Origin: Gordonia hongkongensis
GTDB taxonomy: Bacteria > Actinomycetota > Actinomycetes > Mycobacteriales > Mycobacteriaceae
DNA length: 64,000 nucleotides
NCBI RefSeq assembly: GCF_023078355.1
Contig: NZ_CP095552.1
Location: 2,480,001-2,544,000 of the forward strand
Direction: 5' to 3'
Every line of letters starts with the position of its first letter. The first letter of the stretch is position 1. The translations under genes were made by a program, and so were the position numbers. The notes beneath the pieces are model-generated. The model was not told the DNA's origin and did not search any database. It worked only from the letters and a program-made list of their open reading frames with translations. Shown here piece by piece: positions 42,632 through 54,537 of this stretch.

Positions 42632-43458
42632 CGGACGCGTCCGGGTTCGGCGGCCGCTACACGAGGGCGGTCGTCGAGCGCGGGCGTCTGTGCGCCGGGA
42701 TCGATCCCCACGCCGCGTTGCTCGAGGAATGGGGCCTCTCGGTGGACATCGACGGACTGTCGGCGTTCGCCGACATCTGCGTCGAGGCGCTGGGTCCGGT
42801 GGCCGCCGTCATCAAACCTCAGGTCGCGTTCTTCGAGCCGTTCGGTTCGGCGGGTTTCGCGGTGCTGGAACGCGTCGTCGCGGGCTGTCGCGAGGCGGGC
42901 GCCCTCGTCATCGCCGACGCCAAGCGCGGTGACATCGGTTCGACGATGGCCGCCTACGCGCAGGCCTGGTTGTCCGAGTCGTCGCCGCTGTGCGCCGACT
43001 CGGTCACCGCTTCTCCCTACCTGGGTTACGAATCCCTGCGCTCTGCACTGGATCTCGCGCGGTCCGGCGAGCGCGGCGTCTTCGTGCTGGCGCGGACGTC
43101 GAACCCGGAGGGCGGCGAGCTGCAGCGGGCACAGGTGGGGGAGCGGACGGTCGCGCAATCGATCGTCGACGCCGCGGCCGCCGAGAACACGGACGGGACC
43201 GCGACCGTCGGCCTGGTCGTCGGGGCGACACGTGAGCACGGGCTCGATCTCGCCGGCCTCCGCGGCCCGATCCTGGCCCCCGGGCTGGGTGCCCAGGGTG
43301 CAACGGCCGCCGACCTGCCGATTGTGTTCGAGGGGGCCGACCCGGCCTGGGTGCTGCCCGCCAGTTCCCGCGGCGTGCTCCGAGCCGGGCCCGATCCCAT
43401 CGCCCTGCGCGACGCTTTCGTCCGCGCCCGCGACGAGGTCGAGGCCGCGCTGGGCTGA
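42628..43458 (+). CDS. pyrF: Orotidine 5'-phosphate decarboxylase
   Basis: 276 residues from GTG 42628, overlapping carB. The actinobacterial (type 2) enzyme: [31 protein letters not shown], the catalytic [18 protein letters not shown], and [13 protein letters not shown]. Last step to UMP. It ends the pyr operon, convergent with the lipoprotein gene of the accessory cassette, 21 bases away. Confidence 0.96.
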   Translation: MTDASGFGGRYTRAVVERGRLCAGIDPHAALLEEWGLSVDIDGLSAFADICVEALGPVAAVIKPQVAFFEPFGSAGFAVLERVVAGCREAGALVIADAKRGDIGSTMAAYAQAWLSESSPLCADSVTASPYLGYESLRSALDLARSGERGVFVLARTSNPEGGELQRAQVGERTVAQSIVDAAAAENTDGTATVGLVVGATREHGLDLAGLRGPILAPGLGAQGATAADLPIVFEGADPAWVLPASSRGVLRAGPDPIALRDAFVRARDEVEAALG

Positions 43459-43479
43459 GGTGCGGTCAGGGTTTCGTGC

Positions 43480-44052
43480 TCAGGGGGAGCGGGTTTCGAC
43501 GGTTACCAGCATCGGCGGATCTGAGTCGGTTTCCGCAGTGAGTGGCTCATCACGCCGGATGGTGGTGCTATCACCCAACGCGCGCATGATCTCGGTGGCC
43601 CCGTCCCAGTGCATGCTTTGGACGGGACGAGGGCCGTCGAAAAAGATGTAGTCGCCCTGTGCGCCGAAATCGGGATCGCTGCGGCTTACCCCGAGAAAGC
43701 AGATGCCGGTAGTTCCGGCGGAGGCGTTGATCGACGCGGAATCGGTGTTGTCGAAAGCCTGCAGCACTCGGTCCCACGCTCCGGTCCACCCTGCTTCGCG
43801 AGCAACGTCGTGCAGCGTTGTCACCTGTGTGCCCGTTGAGGCTGACTGAATGGCTGCGTGTCTAAAACGCTCGGACGATCCCAGTGGTTGCGAATTGTCG
43901 TCGATACGGAACTCGGTCTCACACTGCATCTGCTTCTGCTCGGGACCCCCAGAGGCAAGTCCTGAACACCCGTTAATCGCCGTAGCGGTGAAGCAGACCA
44001 CGAAAAGCCCGATCATCGCGCGGCACCACCTGCCGTGTTGATACGAGGTCAC
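43480..44052 (-). CDS. Putative lipoprotein of the pyrF-mihF accessory cassette
   Basis: 190 residues, GTG 44052 overlapping the stop of the upstream WXG100-DUF6973 gene by four bases (GTGA). The N-terminus has a basic start and a hydrophobic core (AMIGLFVVCFTATAINGC) ending in a lipobox-like INGC, so the mature protein is probably lipid-anchored at cysteine 29. The mature part includes FRHAAIQSAS and YIFFDGPRPVQSMHWDGATE; no family recognised. Coupling to a toxin-like gene makes a partner or immunity role possible (inference). Confidence 0.7.
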   Translation of the reverse strand: MTSYQHGRWCRAMIGLFVVCFTATAINGCSGLASGGPEQKQMQCETEFRIDDNSQPLGSSERFRHAAIQSASTGTQVTTLHDVAREAGWTGAWDRVLQAFDNTDSASINASAGTTGICFLGVSRSDPDFGAQGDYIFFDGPRPVQSMHWDGATEIMRALGDSTTIRRDEPLTAETDSDPPMLVTVETRSP

Positions 44053-45263
44053 CGCTCACCTGCCGGTAGCGGGATATCCGTGAGTGACGGGGCACCGGTG
44101 CTGTGCTCAGCCACTCGGTCACTCCAAGCGATCTCGTCGTCGGCCCCGATGACGAGAGTCCTGCCGTCCCGGACTGCCCGATCGACGGCGGCGGCCAGTT
44201 CTTCGGGACTCGCTTCGGGGTGTTCCCGCGCCAACTGACGGCCGATCTCGTTGTTGTACAGATCCATCGCCTCTCGGTGAGGCGGGTTGCCGCCCAATTG
44301 CTCGTGCGCGGTTGCGAACTGTCGAGTCCAATCTTCCCCGAACCGCTGGGTCATGAGCGCATTCCAGTAAGTGTGCCGGAAGGCGTCGCCATGTCCATCG
44401 GAAATGCTGCGCGGTCCGGCATGCTGCTGTTCTGCGGCGCCGCTGGCCTGTGAACGAATGGCGAAAAAGTCGACCAGATCGTCCAAGCCGTTCGGCCGAG
44501 CCCCCATCGTCGCCAGCATGACGATCTCTTCTGGGGTCATGAAAACCGGCTCAACCGCCGGGTCCACCGCGCGGATTGCCTGCAACAGAACGCCGCTCGG
44601 CCACAACCGGGACAACCGGGCACCGCCTTCGGACGGCGCCGTTTGGTATCGGCGAAGGATTTCGGCGAGTCTCGGATCGTCGGGTGTGCCGACCACCCCG
44701 TATTTCACTCTGTCGGAGAGGCCCTCAAGGACGGTTCGGAGCTCTTCGGCGCCTCGTCGATCGATGTCTTCGATCCGTGCCAGCGAGCCACGAATAGCGA
44801 TTGTCAGGAAGTTCTCCAACCCTTCCTTCTCCGCGAGTTTGGACAGATAGTCCGACTTCCACACACGCAACCACTCCATGTTCGACCGCTCGGAATTGAC
44901 GGTGCCGTCGTCTTCGACGTAGAAATCGAACTCAGAGGAGAGTGCTTCGGTCACCTTGCTTGGAAGGTTCGAGACCTCGCCTTCGAGTTCGGACACCCGA
45001 GTGTCGAACTTCTCGGCCACCGCACCGATCACGGAGGCGCTGCGAACTGCGTCATCAGCGTGGGTCCGCGACGACTCGCGAGCGTCCTCTCCGCCGTGCC
45101 CGCGCCAGTATTCGTGCGACGCGTCGAAAGTACTGCCCGCGCTCTTGAAGTCGGTGGACATCTGCTTGGACGCGGACGACAGAAGACGACTGACCGATTT
45201 CGCACTGTCCAGGGACCACCCCATCACAAGGGGAACCGTGTACTTCGAACCTTCGCCGGACAC
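44049..45263 (-). CDS. Large WXG100-N-terminal protein with C-terminal DUF6973-like domain (toxin-like)
   Basis: 404 residues from GTG 45263. N-terminal helical hairpin with GWSLDSAKSVSRLLSS and a WxG motif at 53-55 (HEYWRGHGGEDAR), as in type VII secretion substrates. A charged middle follows, then a C-terminal block (about 290-370): DGHGDAFRHTYWNALMTQ, FATAHEQLGG and EAMDLYNNEIGRQLA. The H-G-x-A-F-R-H and MDLxNN pattern resembles DUF6973, a domain found at the ends of polymorphic toxins. It starts at the final base of the upstream EspC-like stop codon. Secretion and toxicity are inferences. Confidence 0.72.
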   Translation of the reverse strand: MSGEGSKYTVPLVMGWSLDSAKSVSRLLSSASKQMSTDFKSAGSTFDASHEYWRGHGGEDARESSRTHADDAVRSASVIGAVAEKFDTRVSELEGEVSNLPSKVTEALSSEFDFYVEDDGTVNSERSNMEWLRVWKSDYLSKLAEKEGLENFLTIAIRGSLARIEDIDRRGAEELRTVLEGLSDRVKYGVVGTPDDPRLAEILRRYQTAPSEGGARLSRLWPSGVLLQAIRAVDPAVEPVFMTPEEIVMLATMGARPNGLDDLVDFFAIRSQASGAAEQQHAGPRSISDGHGDAFRHTYWNALMTQRFGEDWTRQFATAHEQLGGNPPHREAMDLYNNEIGRQLAREHPEASPEELAAAVDRAVRDGRTLVIGADDEIAWSDRVAEHSTGAPSLTDIPLPAGER

Positions 45264-45493
45264 TAGCCTCCACCCCCTCGACGATCGGGCTCAGCCGAAG
45301 TTCGGCCATGCGCCAGGTCGCTGCGGAGTCGCTGGCCGCTGGCATCGTCGGCGTTCTCATAAGAGTCCGCCCCGCGCGTGCAAAGGTGGGCGAAGCCGAC
45401 GTACTGACCTGCGTGGTAGTCGACGACTCTATCCAGTGCTGCAGCTGCGTCGCGAAGGCTGACCGCTAGTTCATTGTCGTCAGCGCCGGCCAC
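45263..45493 (-). CDS. Small EspC/WXG100-like protein
   Basis: 76 residues, GTG 45493. One amphipathic helix ([18 protein letters not shown]), a turn, and a second helix with SYENADDASGQ, which fits the YxxxD/E type VII secretion signal. Ends in a short arginine/glycine tail. Overlaps the next gene by one base (TAGTG). Size, composition and position before a WXG100-domain protein match EspC-type or WXG100-type partners. No ribosome-binding site is obvious. Moderate confidence in the gene, lower in the family. Confidence 0.62.
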   Translation of the reverse strand: MAGADDNELAVSLRDAAAALDRVVDYHAGQYVGFAHLCTRGADSYENADDASGQRLRSDLAHGRTSAEPDRRGGGG

Positions 45494-46147
45494 CGGATTG
45501 GCGCCGCCGCTCAGCGTGCGCGTTGCCGGGTCGCCTCTGCGACGGCCCGGGTTGCCCTTGCCAGGCCACGAACTCGCGGCGGATCCACAAACATGTCACT
45601 GACCCCCGATCAGTGTTCAGGTGAAAAGTCTGCTCACAGTAACCGAGGCACCCGACGATGCCGGCGCATGTGCTCACACTGCGCACAGGGCTGCCCGCGA
45701 CACGCGCGGTGCCTCGGTCCAATCCCAGAATTTCCGGCCACATCACTGGTGTCACACGCGTCTCAGTCGAGGGACGTCCGGGCGGGAGGTCGTTCGCTTT
45801 GCTATCGACCGCCTTGTCGCCTGGTGTTGCGCTGACCTGCGAGAATGCTACGAAACACGTAGTCAGCGCGATGGGGGCGGCACTGAATCGGTGCTGTGCT
45901 CCCGTGAACGCACACGAGGCCCTACAACATGAGAAAACGCCCCGAAAACGGGGGGTCGCACTCGCAAATGCCTGCTCACGTGGGTACGGTCGCACTCGCC
46001 GCCAACATTTTGATGGCGTCGGCCGGGTGCAGACCCGGCTGACAGGCCGGCGACGGCGATCCAGCCGCGGTCGCACGGCAACAGAGCCTCGGACGCCCCC
46101 GGGCGAACGATGCAGTCCCACTCGAGAACGAAAGACGGAGGAACCCC
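45494..46147. other. 654-base gene-free region between the accessory cassette and mihF
   Basis: Frames that stay open here have no homology-like features, poor starts and arginine/cysteine-rich translations, so I do not call genes. It must hold divergent promoters for the cassette and for mihF. A short hairpin CCCCG-AAAA-CGGGG lies at 45940-45953. Base composition is less GC-rich than the flanking core genes. Confidence 0.5.
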
Positions 46148-46462
46148 GTGGCCCTTCCCCAGTTGACCGATGAGCAGCGCGCCGCTGCGTTGGAGAAGGC
46201 AGCTGCCGCTCGTCGCGTCCGCGCGGAGCTCAAGGAGCGCCTCAAGCGCGGTGGCACCGATCTCCAGCAGGTGCTCAAGGATGCCGAGAACGACGAGATC
46301 CTGGGCAAGATGAAGGTCTCGGCCCTGCTCGAGGCCCTGCCCAAGGTCGGCAAGGTCAAGGCGCAGGAGATCATGACCGAGCTCGAGATCGCCCCGACCC
46401 GCCGCCTGCGTGGTCTCGGCGACCGTCAGCGCAAGGCTCTGCTCGAGAAGTTCAGCTCCTGA
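46148..46462 (+). CDS. mihF: Actinobacterial integration host factor
   Basis: 104 residues from GTG 46148 with GGAGG seven bases upstream. [41 protein letters not shown], and the helix-two-turn-helix DNA-binding segment [20 protein letters not shown], then [13 protein letters not shown], are the mIHF/sIHF pattern. A nucleoid-associated protein that bends DNA and is needed for phage integration and chromosome organisation. Followed by gmk, as in all mycobacteria and corynebacteria. Confidence 0.95.
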   Translation: MALPQLTDEQRAAALEKAAAARRVRAELKERLKRGGTDLQQVLKDAENDEILGKMKVSALLEALPKVGKVKAQEIMTELEIAPTRRLRGLGDRQRKALLEKFSS

Positions 46463-46502
46463 GCGTGAGCAACCGAACCGGATACGGCAGCGGAACGAAC
46501 CC

Positions 46503-47473
<971 letters not shown>

Positions 47474-47482
47474 TCGTCGTCG

Positions 47483-48757
47483 GTGATGACCAAACCGACC
47501 GGAACCCGGCGCCGCATCCTGATCGGCGTCGGCGGCGGGATCGCGGCCTACAAGGTCTGCTCGGTGATCCGACACTTCACCGAGTCCGGTCATGACGTCC
47601 GCGTCGTGCCGACCCCGGCTGCGCTGGAGTTCGTCGGCAAGGCGACCTTCGAGGCGCTGAGCGGTAACCCCGTCTCCACGACCGTGTTCGACGACGTCGA
47701 CGAGGTCGCCCACGTCCGGCTCGGGCAGGGTGCGGACCTCGTGGTCATCGCCCCGGCCACCGCCGATCTCATGGCCCGCGCCGCACAGGGCCGTGCCGAC
47801 GACCTGCTGACCGCGTCGTTGCTGACCGTGCGGTGCCCAGTGCTGTTCGTGCCCGCGATGCACACCGAGATGTGGGAACATCCCGCGACGCAGGCGAACA
47901 TCGCGACGCTGCGGTCGCACGGCTCGGTGGTGATGACACCCGCGTCGGGCCGTCTCACCGGCACCGACTCGGGCCGCGGTCGTCTTCCGGATCCTCAGGA
48001 GATCGCCCTGGTGGGCGAGCTGTTGCTCGATCGCGCCGACGCACTCCCGTACGACCTCGCCGGCGTCCGCGTGCTCATCAGCGCCGGCGGCACCCGGGAA
48101 CCGCTCGACCCGGTCCGGTACCTCGGCAACCACAGCTCCGGCAAACAGGGCTTCGCGCTGGCCCGCGCCGCGGCCCAACGCGGCGCGAGCGTCACCGTCG
48201 TCGCCGGGTCCACTGCCGACCCGGGCGACCCGGCCGGGGTCACCATCGTGCGGATCTCCACCGCCGAGCAACTCGCCGACGAGATGACCAAGCGCGCCGC
48301 CGACGCCGATGTCGTGATCATGGCCGCCGCGGTCGCCGACTTCCGACCCGTTGCGGTCGCCGAGTCGAAGATCAAGAAGGGCGACGAGGGGCCGGCGCCG
48401 ATCCATCTCACCACCAATCCCGACATCCTGCGCGGACTCGTCACCGCACGCGACGAGGGCCGCATTCCCACTGCCACCGTGATCGTCGGGTTCGCCGCCG
48501 AGACCGGCGACGAGACCGGCGGTGTCCTCGACCACGGCCGCGCCAAGCTCGCCCGCAAGGGCTGCGACCTCCTCGTCGTCAACGCCGTCGGCGACGGCAA
48601 GGCCTTCGGGACCGAGGACAACACCGGCTGGTTGCTCGCCGCCAACGGCGACGAGACCGCCTTGCCCTTCGGGTCGAAAACACTCATGTCGAGTCGGATA
48701 CTTGACGAAGTGCGGCAACTGGTGCCTGATGGTCGAGGAGCTCGACCGACCGATTAG
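47483..48757 (+). CDS. coaBC: Bifunctional phosphopantothenoylcysteine decarboxylase/phosphopantothenate-cysteine ligase
   Basis: 424 residues from GTG 47483 (ATG 47486 adjoining). The N-terminal FMN decarboxylase (CoaC) has [15 protein letters not shown], the active-site histidine in [15 protein letters not shown], and [13 protein letters not shown]. The C-terminal CoaB ligase starts near residue 190 with [19 protein letters not shown] and [18 protein letters not shown], then [11 protein letters not shown] and the SKIKK loop. Two successive steps of coenzyme A synthesis. Confidence 0.96.
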   Translation: MMTKPTGTRRRILIGVGGGIAAYKVCSVIRHFTESGHDVRVVPTPAALEFVGKATFEALSGNPVSTTVFDDVDEVAHVRLGQGADLVVIAPATADLMARAAQGRADDLLTASLLTVRCPVLFVPAMHTEMWEHPATQANIATLRSHGSVVMTPASGRLTGTDSGRGRLPDPQEIALVGELLLDRADALPYDLAGVRVLISAGGTREPLDPVRYLGNHSSGKQGFALARAAAQRGASVTVVAGSTADPGDPAGVTIVRISTAEQLADEMTKRAADADVVIMAAAVADFRPVAVAESKIKKGDEGPAPIHLTTNPDILRGLVTARDEGRIPTATVIVGFAAETGDETGGVLDHGRAKLARKGCDLLVVNAVGDGKAFGTEDNTGWLLAANGDETALPFGSKTLMSSRILDEVRQLVPDGRGARPTD

Positions 48758-48771
48758 GTTGGAAACATCCC

Positions 48772-48790
48772 CGGCCAGTCGGACTGGCCG
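48772..48790 (+). promoter_or_regulatory. Perfect hairpin in the coaBC-metK gap
   Basis: CGGCCAGT (48772-48779) and ACTGGCCG (48783-48790) form an 8-bp stem with a 3-base loop in the leader of metK, about 54 bases before its start. There is no U-tract, so a simple terminator is not obvious; it may be a processing or attenuation structure. No known SAM riboswitch pattern was recognised. Confidence 0.4.
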
Positions 48791-48843
48791 ACACCGCCAG
48801 CGGCGCGGCGACCATCGACGCGCGTAGATCTCGAGAGGATCTG

Positions 48844-50052
<1,209 letters not shown>

Positions 50053-50116
50053 ACCTTCTGCGGAAGTACTCTCACTGACACCCAAAGGAGCACGGGTCCC
50101 GGCCGCCGAGCTGCCG

Positions 50117-52081
50117 GTGGCCCGTGTTCTTCCTGTTCTGGGTCTCGCGCACCTCGACCGTCCCTTCGATTACCTGATCGACGTCGACCAGGACGAGGAC
50201 GCGCAGCCCGGTGTTCGTGTCCGCGTGCGATTCTCGGGTCGGCTCGTCGACGGCTACCTCCTCGAGCGCATCGAGAAGAGCGACCATCCCGGCAAGCTGG
50301 GCTGGCTCGACCGGGTCGTGTCCGCCGAGCCGGTACTGACCCCGCAGCTGGCGACGCTGTGCCGTGCGGTGGCCGATCGGTACGCGGGCACGATGGGCGA
50401 CGTCGTGCGCCTGGCCATACCGCCGCGGCATGCGCGCACCGAGAAGGAGACGACGCCCGACCCGGCCGCTGTCGTCGCATCACCCGAACTCGCCGACTGG
50501 CATCGGTATGCCCTGGCCGACTCCTACGTGGAGAACCTGGCCGACGGTCATCCGCGGGCCGTCTGGCAGGCCCTACCGGGGGAGGACTGGCCGCGCCGTC
50601 TCGCCGAACTCGCCGCGGCGACCCTCGCAGCGGGACGCGGGTGCATCCTCGTCGTTCCCGATCAGCGTGATCTCGATCGGGTGTGGGCCGAGTGTGAGCC
50701 GTTGATCGGCGACCGTGGGGTCGCGCTGTCCGCCGGACTCGGACCCACCGCGCGCTACCGCCGATGGCTGGCCGTGCGCCGCGGTGCCGCGCAACTGGTC
50801 ATCGGTACCCGAAGCGCGGTGTTCGCGCCGGTCAAGGACCTCGGTCTGGTCGTCGTGTGGGATGACGGCGACGACAGCATGGCCGACCCGCGCGCGCCCT
50901 ACCCGCATCCCCGCGAGGTGGCGGTGCTGCGGTCGCACCACGAGCGGTGCGGCCTGCTGCTCGGCGGGTTCGCCCGGACCGCCGAGGCGCAGGCGCTGGT
51001 GGTCTCGGGCTGGGCGCACGACCTCGTCGCCGACCGCACGACGGTCCGCACCCGCAGCCCCCGTGTCCAGGCCATCTCCGACGACGACCGGCAGATCGCC
51101 CGCGACCCCATGGCCCGGTCGGCGCGCATCCCCGAAGTCGCGTTCGACGCGGCGCGGTCGGCGTTCGCCGCCGATCGTCCGGTGATCTTCAGCGTCCCGC
51201 GCCGGGGTTACGTGCCGTCGCTCGCATGCACCCGCTGCCGCGAACACGCGCGGTGCCGGGCCTGTCACGGACCGTTGCAGCTCGATGCCGACCAACGACT
51301 GAGCTGCCGATGGTGCGGACGGCCCGAACGGTCGTTCCGCTGCCCGGAGTGCGGTAACACCTCGGTGCGCGCGACGGTGACCGGTGCGCGCCGGACCGCC
51401 GAGGAGCTGGGACGTGCTTTCGCCGGCGTGCCGGTGCTGACCAGCGGCGGCAACACGATCCTCGACGAGATCGAACCCGGCGCACGGCTCGTCGTCGCGA
51501 CGCCAGGCGCGGAGCCGGTGGCCCCGGGCGGATACGGCGCCGCGATCGTCGTCGACACCTGGGCCCAGCTCGACCGGGCCGACCTGCGTGCCGAAGAGCA
51601 CGCGGTCCGGCGGTGGATGGCGCTCGCCGCGATGGTGACCCCGCACGGTGACGGTGGGCGAGTGGTGATCGTCGCCGATTCGGCGCTCGCACCCGTGCAA
51701 GCCCTGATCCGTTGGGACCCGGTGGGTTTCGCCTCGATTCAGTTGCAACAGCGCGTGGAACTCGGATTCCCCCCGGCGGTGACGATGGCCTCGGTCGACG
51801 GGCCGACCGGTGTTATCACCGACTTCGTCGAGCACCTCGAGTTACCCTCCGACGCCGATGTTCTCGGCCCGGTGCCGTTGCCGCCCGGCGTCCGCCCACC
51901 GGCCGGCAGTGCCGAGTGGGAGGCCGCCGCGGACGACGAGATGGATCGCATCCTGGTGCGGTTGCCGCGCAAACACGGACGGCTCCTCGCCGAGGCGCTC
52001 GTCGCGGGCCAGGTGCGCCGCAACACACATCGACAGACCGGGCCGATCCGGGTGCAGATCGACCCGCCTACGATCGGATGA
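50117..52081 (+). CDS. priA: Primosomal protein N' (PriA), actinobacterial form with degenerate helicase motifs
   Basis: 654 residues from GTG 50117. The N-terminal 3'-DNA-binding domain (VLPVLGLAHLDRPFDYLID) is clear. In the helicase region the canonical Walker A (GxTGSGKT) is absent, the segment reading AAATLAAGRGCILVVPDQ, and the DEEH box is replaced by VVWDDGDDS. The zinc-binding insertion is retained with eight cysteines: CTRCREHARCRACH, CRWCG, CPECG. This loss of ATPase signatures is shared by actinobacterial PriA, which probably acts as a DNA-structure and primosome scaffold rather than a helicase. One base before fmt. Confidence 0.92.
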   Translation: MARVLPVLGLAHLDRPFDYLIDVDQDEDAQPGVRVRVRFSGRLVDGYLLERIEKSDHPGKLGWLDRVVSAEPVLTPQLATLCRAVADRYAGTMGDVVRLAIPPRHARTEKETTPDPAAVVASPELADWHRYALADSYVENLADGHPRAVWQALPGEDWPRRLAELAAATLAAGRGCILVVPDQRDLDRVWAECEPLIGDRGVALSAGLGPTARYRRWLAVRRGAAQLVIGTRSAVFAPVKDLGLVVVWDDGDDSMADPRAPYPHPREVAVLRSHHERCGLLLGGFARTAEAQALVVSGWAHDLVADRTTVRTRSPRVQAISDDDRQIARDPMARSARIPEVAFDAARSAFAADRPVIFSVPRRGYVPSLACTRCREHARCRACHGPLQLDADQRLSCRWCGRPERSFRCPECGNTSVRATVTGARRTAEELGRAFAGVPVLTSGGNTILDEIEPGARLVVATPGAEPVAPGGYGAAIVVDTWAQLDRADLRAEEHAVRRWMALAAMVTPHGDGGRVVIVADSALAPVQALIRWDPVGFASIQLQQRVELGFPPAVTMASVDGPTGVITDFVEHLELPSDADVLGPVPLPPGVRPPAGSAEWEAAADDEMDRILVRLPRKHGRLLAEALVAGQVRRNTHRQTGPIRVQIDPPTIG

Positions 52082-53041
52082 ATGCGCATCGTTTTCGCCG
52101 GGACCCCCGAGGTCGCCGTGCCGTCGTTGCAGGCCCTCATCGACTCGCCCTCGCATGAGGTGGTCGGGGTCATCACCCGGCCCGACGCCGTGTCCGGCCG
52201 CGGCCGCAAGGTGATGCGGTCACCGGTCGGGCAGCTCGCCGACGAGCATGCGCTCGAGGTGATCACCCCGCGCCGGCTGTCGGAGCCGGAGGTCGACGAC
52301 GTGCTCCGGCGCTGGGCTCCCGACTGCGGTGCCGTCGTGGCCTACGGCGGGCTCGTACCGCCCGGACTGCTGGACCTGCCACCCCACGGTTGGATCAATC
52401 TGCACTTCTCGGTGCTGCCCGCCTGGCGCGGTGCCGCTCCGGTCCAGGCCGCGATCGCCGCCGGGGACGAGGTGACCGGGGCCAGCACGTTCCGGCTCGA
52501 GAAGGGTCTCGACACCGGTCCGGTCTTCGGGGTGCTCACCGAGACCATCCGACCCACCGACACCAGCGGTGATCTGCTCGGGCGTCTCGCCGATGCCGGG
52601 TCGGGACTGTTGCTGTCCACGCTCGACGGCCTCGAGGCCGGTGAACTCGCCCCCGAACCGCAGCCCACCACGGGGGTGAGCCACGCGCCCAAGGTCGAGG
52701 TCGAGGACGCGCGGGTCCGCTGGGAACTGCCGGCACACATCATCGATCGCCTGGTTCGCGCCTACACGCCCGCACCCGGACCGTGGACGAGCCTCGACGA
52801 CGCGCGGATCAAGGTCGGGCCGGTGTCGGTCGCGTCGACCGACGCTCCCGGTCTGCCCGATGCGGTGCGGGACGGCGGCCTGGCGCCCGGTGCACTCGCC
52901 GTCACGAAGAAGGCGGTGTTCGTCGGAACCGGTTCGCAGCCGGTGAAACTCGGCACCGTACAGCCGCCGGGGAAGAAGCCCATGCCCGCCGCCGACTGGG
53001 CTCGTGGCGCGCGCCTGACCGACGGGACGGTCCTGGGATGA
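52082..53041 (+). CDS. fmt: Methionyl-tRNA formyltransferase
   Basis: 319 residues, ATG 52082 directly after the priA stop. [19 protein letters not shown] at the start, and the catalytic N-H-D framework in [20 protein letters not shown] and [10 protein letters not shown]-terminal tRNA-binding domain from about 210. Formylates initiator Met-tRNA. Its stop overlaps rsmB (ATGA at 53038). Confidence 0.97.
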   Translation: MRIVFAGTPEVAVPSLQALIDSPSHEVVGVITRPDAVSGRGRKVMRSPVGQLADEHALEVITPRRLSEPEVDDVLRRWAPDCGAVVAYGGLVPPGLLDLPPHGWINLHFSVLPAWRGAAPVQAAIAAGDEVTGASTFRLEKGLDTGPVFGVLTETIRPTDTSGDLLGRLADAGSGLLLSTLDGLEAGELAPEPQPTTGVSHAPKVEVEDARVRWELPAHIIDRLVRAYTPAPGPWTSLDDARIKVGPVSVASTDAPGLPDAVRDGGLAPGALAVTKKAVFVGTGSQPVKLGTVQPPGKKPMPAADWARGARLTDGTVLG

Positions 53042-54411
53042 GCGGCAAGTTCCGGCAGAAGGACCTCGATCCCGCGCGCGTGGCCGCCCGCGACACGCTC
53101 CGCGCGGTGCGCGAACGCGACGCGTATGCCAACCTCGTCCTGCCGAAGATGCTGCGCGACAGGAAGATCGAGGGACGAGACGCTGCCTTCGCCACCGAGC
53201 TGGCCTACGGGGCCGCGCGGGCCCAGGGTCTTCTCGACGCGGTGATCTCCTCCGCCGCGAAACGGCGGGTCGCCGACATCGACGGCACGGTGCTCGACGT
53301 CCTGCGGCTCGGCACCTATCAGCTGTTGCGGACGAGGGTCGGCGCACATGCGGCGGTCTCCACGTCGGTTGACCTGGTGCGCGCCGAGAACGGGATGGGG
53401 CCTTCCGGTTTCGTGAACGCAGTGCTGCGCAAGGTCTCCCAGAAGGACGAGGACATGTGGGTGGAGGAGCTCGCACCGTCGCCCGCGGACGATCTCGTCG
53501 GTTACCTCGCCTTCCAGTACGCACATCCGCGCTGGATCGCGGAGGTGTTCCGCGACGCTCTCGGTGGTTCGGCGGGCCAGCTGCAGGCGGCACTCGCCGC
53601 CGACGACGAGCGACCGCCGGTGCATCTCGTCGCTCGTCCGGGGTTCATGACCGCCGAAGAGCTAGCGCTCACCAGCGAGGGGGAGGTCGGCGACTACTCC
53701 CCGTACTGCGTGTACCTGCCTGGTGGCGATCCCGGCGACGTCGCCGCGATCCGTGAGGGGTACGCGGGTGTCCAGGATGAGGGCAGTCAGCTGATCGCCC
53801 GTGCGGTGACCGTGGCCGAGGTCGCCGACGACGGTGGGCGGTGGCTCGACATGTGCGCCGGCCCCGGCGGGAAGGCGGCACTCATCGGTTCGCTCGCCGA
53901 GATCGACGGTGCCCGACTTGATGCGGTCGAGGTGTCCGAGCATCGCGCCGGCCTGATCCGCAAGGTCGTGTCCGACCTCCCGGTCACCATCCATGTCGCC
54001 GACGCCCGGTCGAGTGGGCTCGACGCCGGTTACGACCGCATCCTGCTCGACGCTCCGTGCTCGGGCCTGGGCTCGCTGCGCCGACGACCCGAATCCCGCT
54101 GGCGCCGGACCGCTGCCGACGTCGACGAACTCGTCGTCCTACAGAAGGAGCTCCTCACCGAAGCGCTGCGCCTGGTGAAACCCGGTGGCATCGTGGTCTA
54201 TTCGACGTGTTCGCCGCACCCGGCGGAGACGACGGCGGTGGTGGCCGACGTCCTGGCGTCGACAGACGGTGTGCGCCAACTCGACGCCCGCCCGTTGGTG
54301 ACGGTGGGCAAGCTCGGCCCGGACCTGTTGGGCGACGGACCCCACGTTCATCTCTGGCCGCATGTCCACGGCACCGACGCCATGTTCCTGGCGGTGTTGA
54401 CGCGGGACTAG
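53038..54411 (+). CDS. rsmB: 16S rRNA (cytosine-967-C5)-methyltransferase
   Basis: 457 residues from ATG 53038. N-terminal NusB-like RNA-binding domain ([35 protein letters not shown]), then the SAM-dependent methyltransferase with [19 protein letters not shown], catalytic cysteines in [17 protein letters not shown] and [16 protein letters not shown]. In mycobacteria the next gene is rpe; here nearly 8 kb of accessory genes intervene. Confidence 0.96.
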   Translation: MSGKFRQKDLDPARVAARDTLRAVRERDAYANLVLPKMLRDRKIEGRDAAFATELAYGAARAQGLLDAVISSAAKRRVADIDGTVLDVLRLGTYQLLRTRVGAHAAVSTSVDLVRAENGMGPSGFVNAVLRKVSQKDEDMWVEELAPSPADDLVGYLAFQYAHPRWIAEVFRDALGGSAGQLQAALAADDERPPVHLVARPGFMTAEELALTSEGEVGDYSPYCVYLPGGDPGDVAAIREGYAGVQDEGSQLIARAVTVAEVADDGGRWLDMCAGPGGKAALIGSLAEIDGARLDAVEVSEHRAGLIRKVVSDLPVTIHVADARSSGLDAGYDRILLDAPCSGLGSLRRRPESRWRRTAADVDELVVLQKELLTEALRLVKPGGIVVYSTCSPHPAETTAVVADVLASTDGVRQLDARPLVTVGKLGPDLLGDGPHVHLWPHVHGTDAMFLAVLTRD

Positions 54412-54537
54412 TGGCCGGCGGCTGCGTGCCGGCTCACGGCCAGGTTTCCGGACGGCCGCCATATGGCGGTCGACGACAGCCGAACAGGGCACATCCGGCG
54501 GTTCCGCGGCTCCCACAGGTTCCATAAACTGTGCTCT

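Noticed and set aside
45480..46121. A 213-codon minus-strand frame in the gap before mihF
   Set aside because: It overlaps the start of the EspC-like gene in another frame, has no ribosome-binding site, and has an unusual cysteine/arginine-rich composition.
48758..48843. SAM riboswitch upstream of metK
   Set aside because: Only one hairpin is visible; the multi-stem cores of known SAM riboswitch classes are not recognisable.
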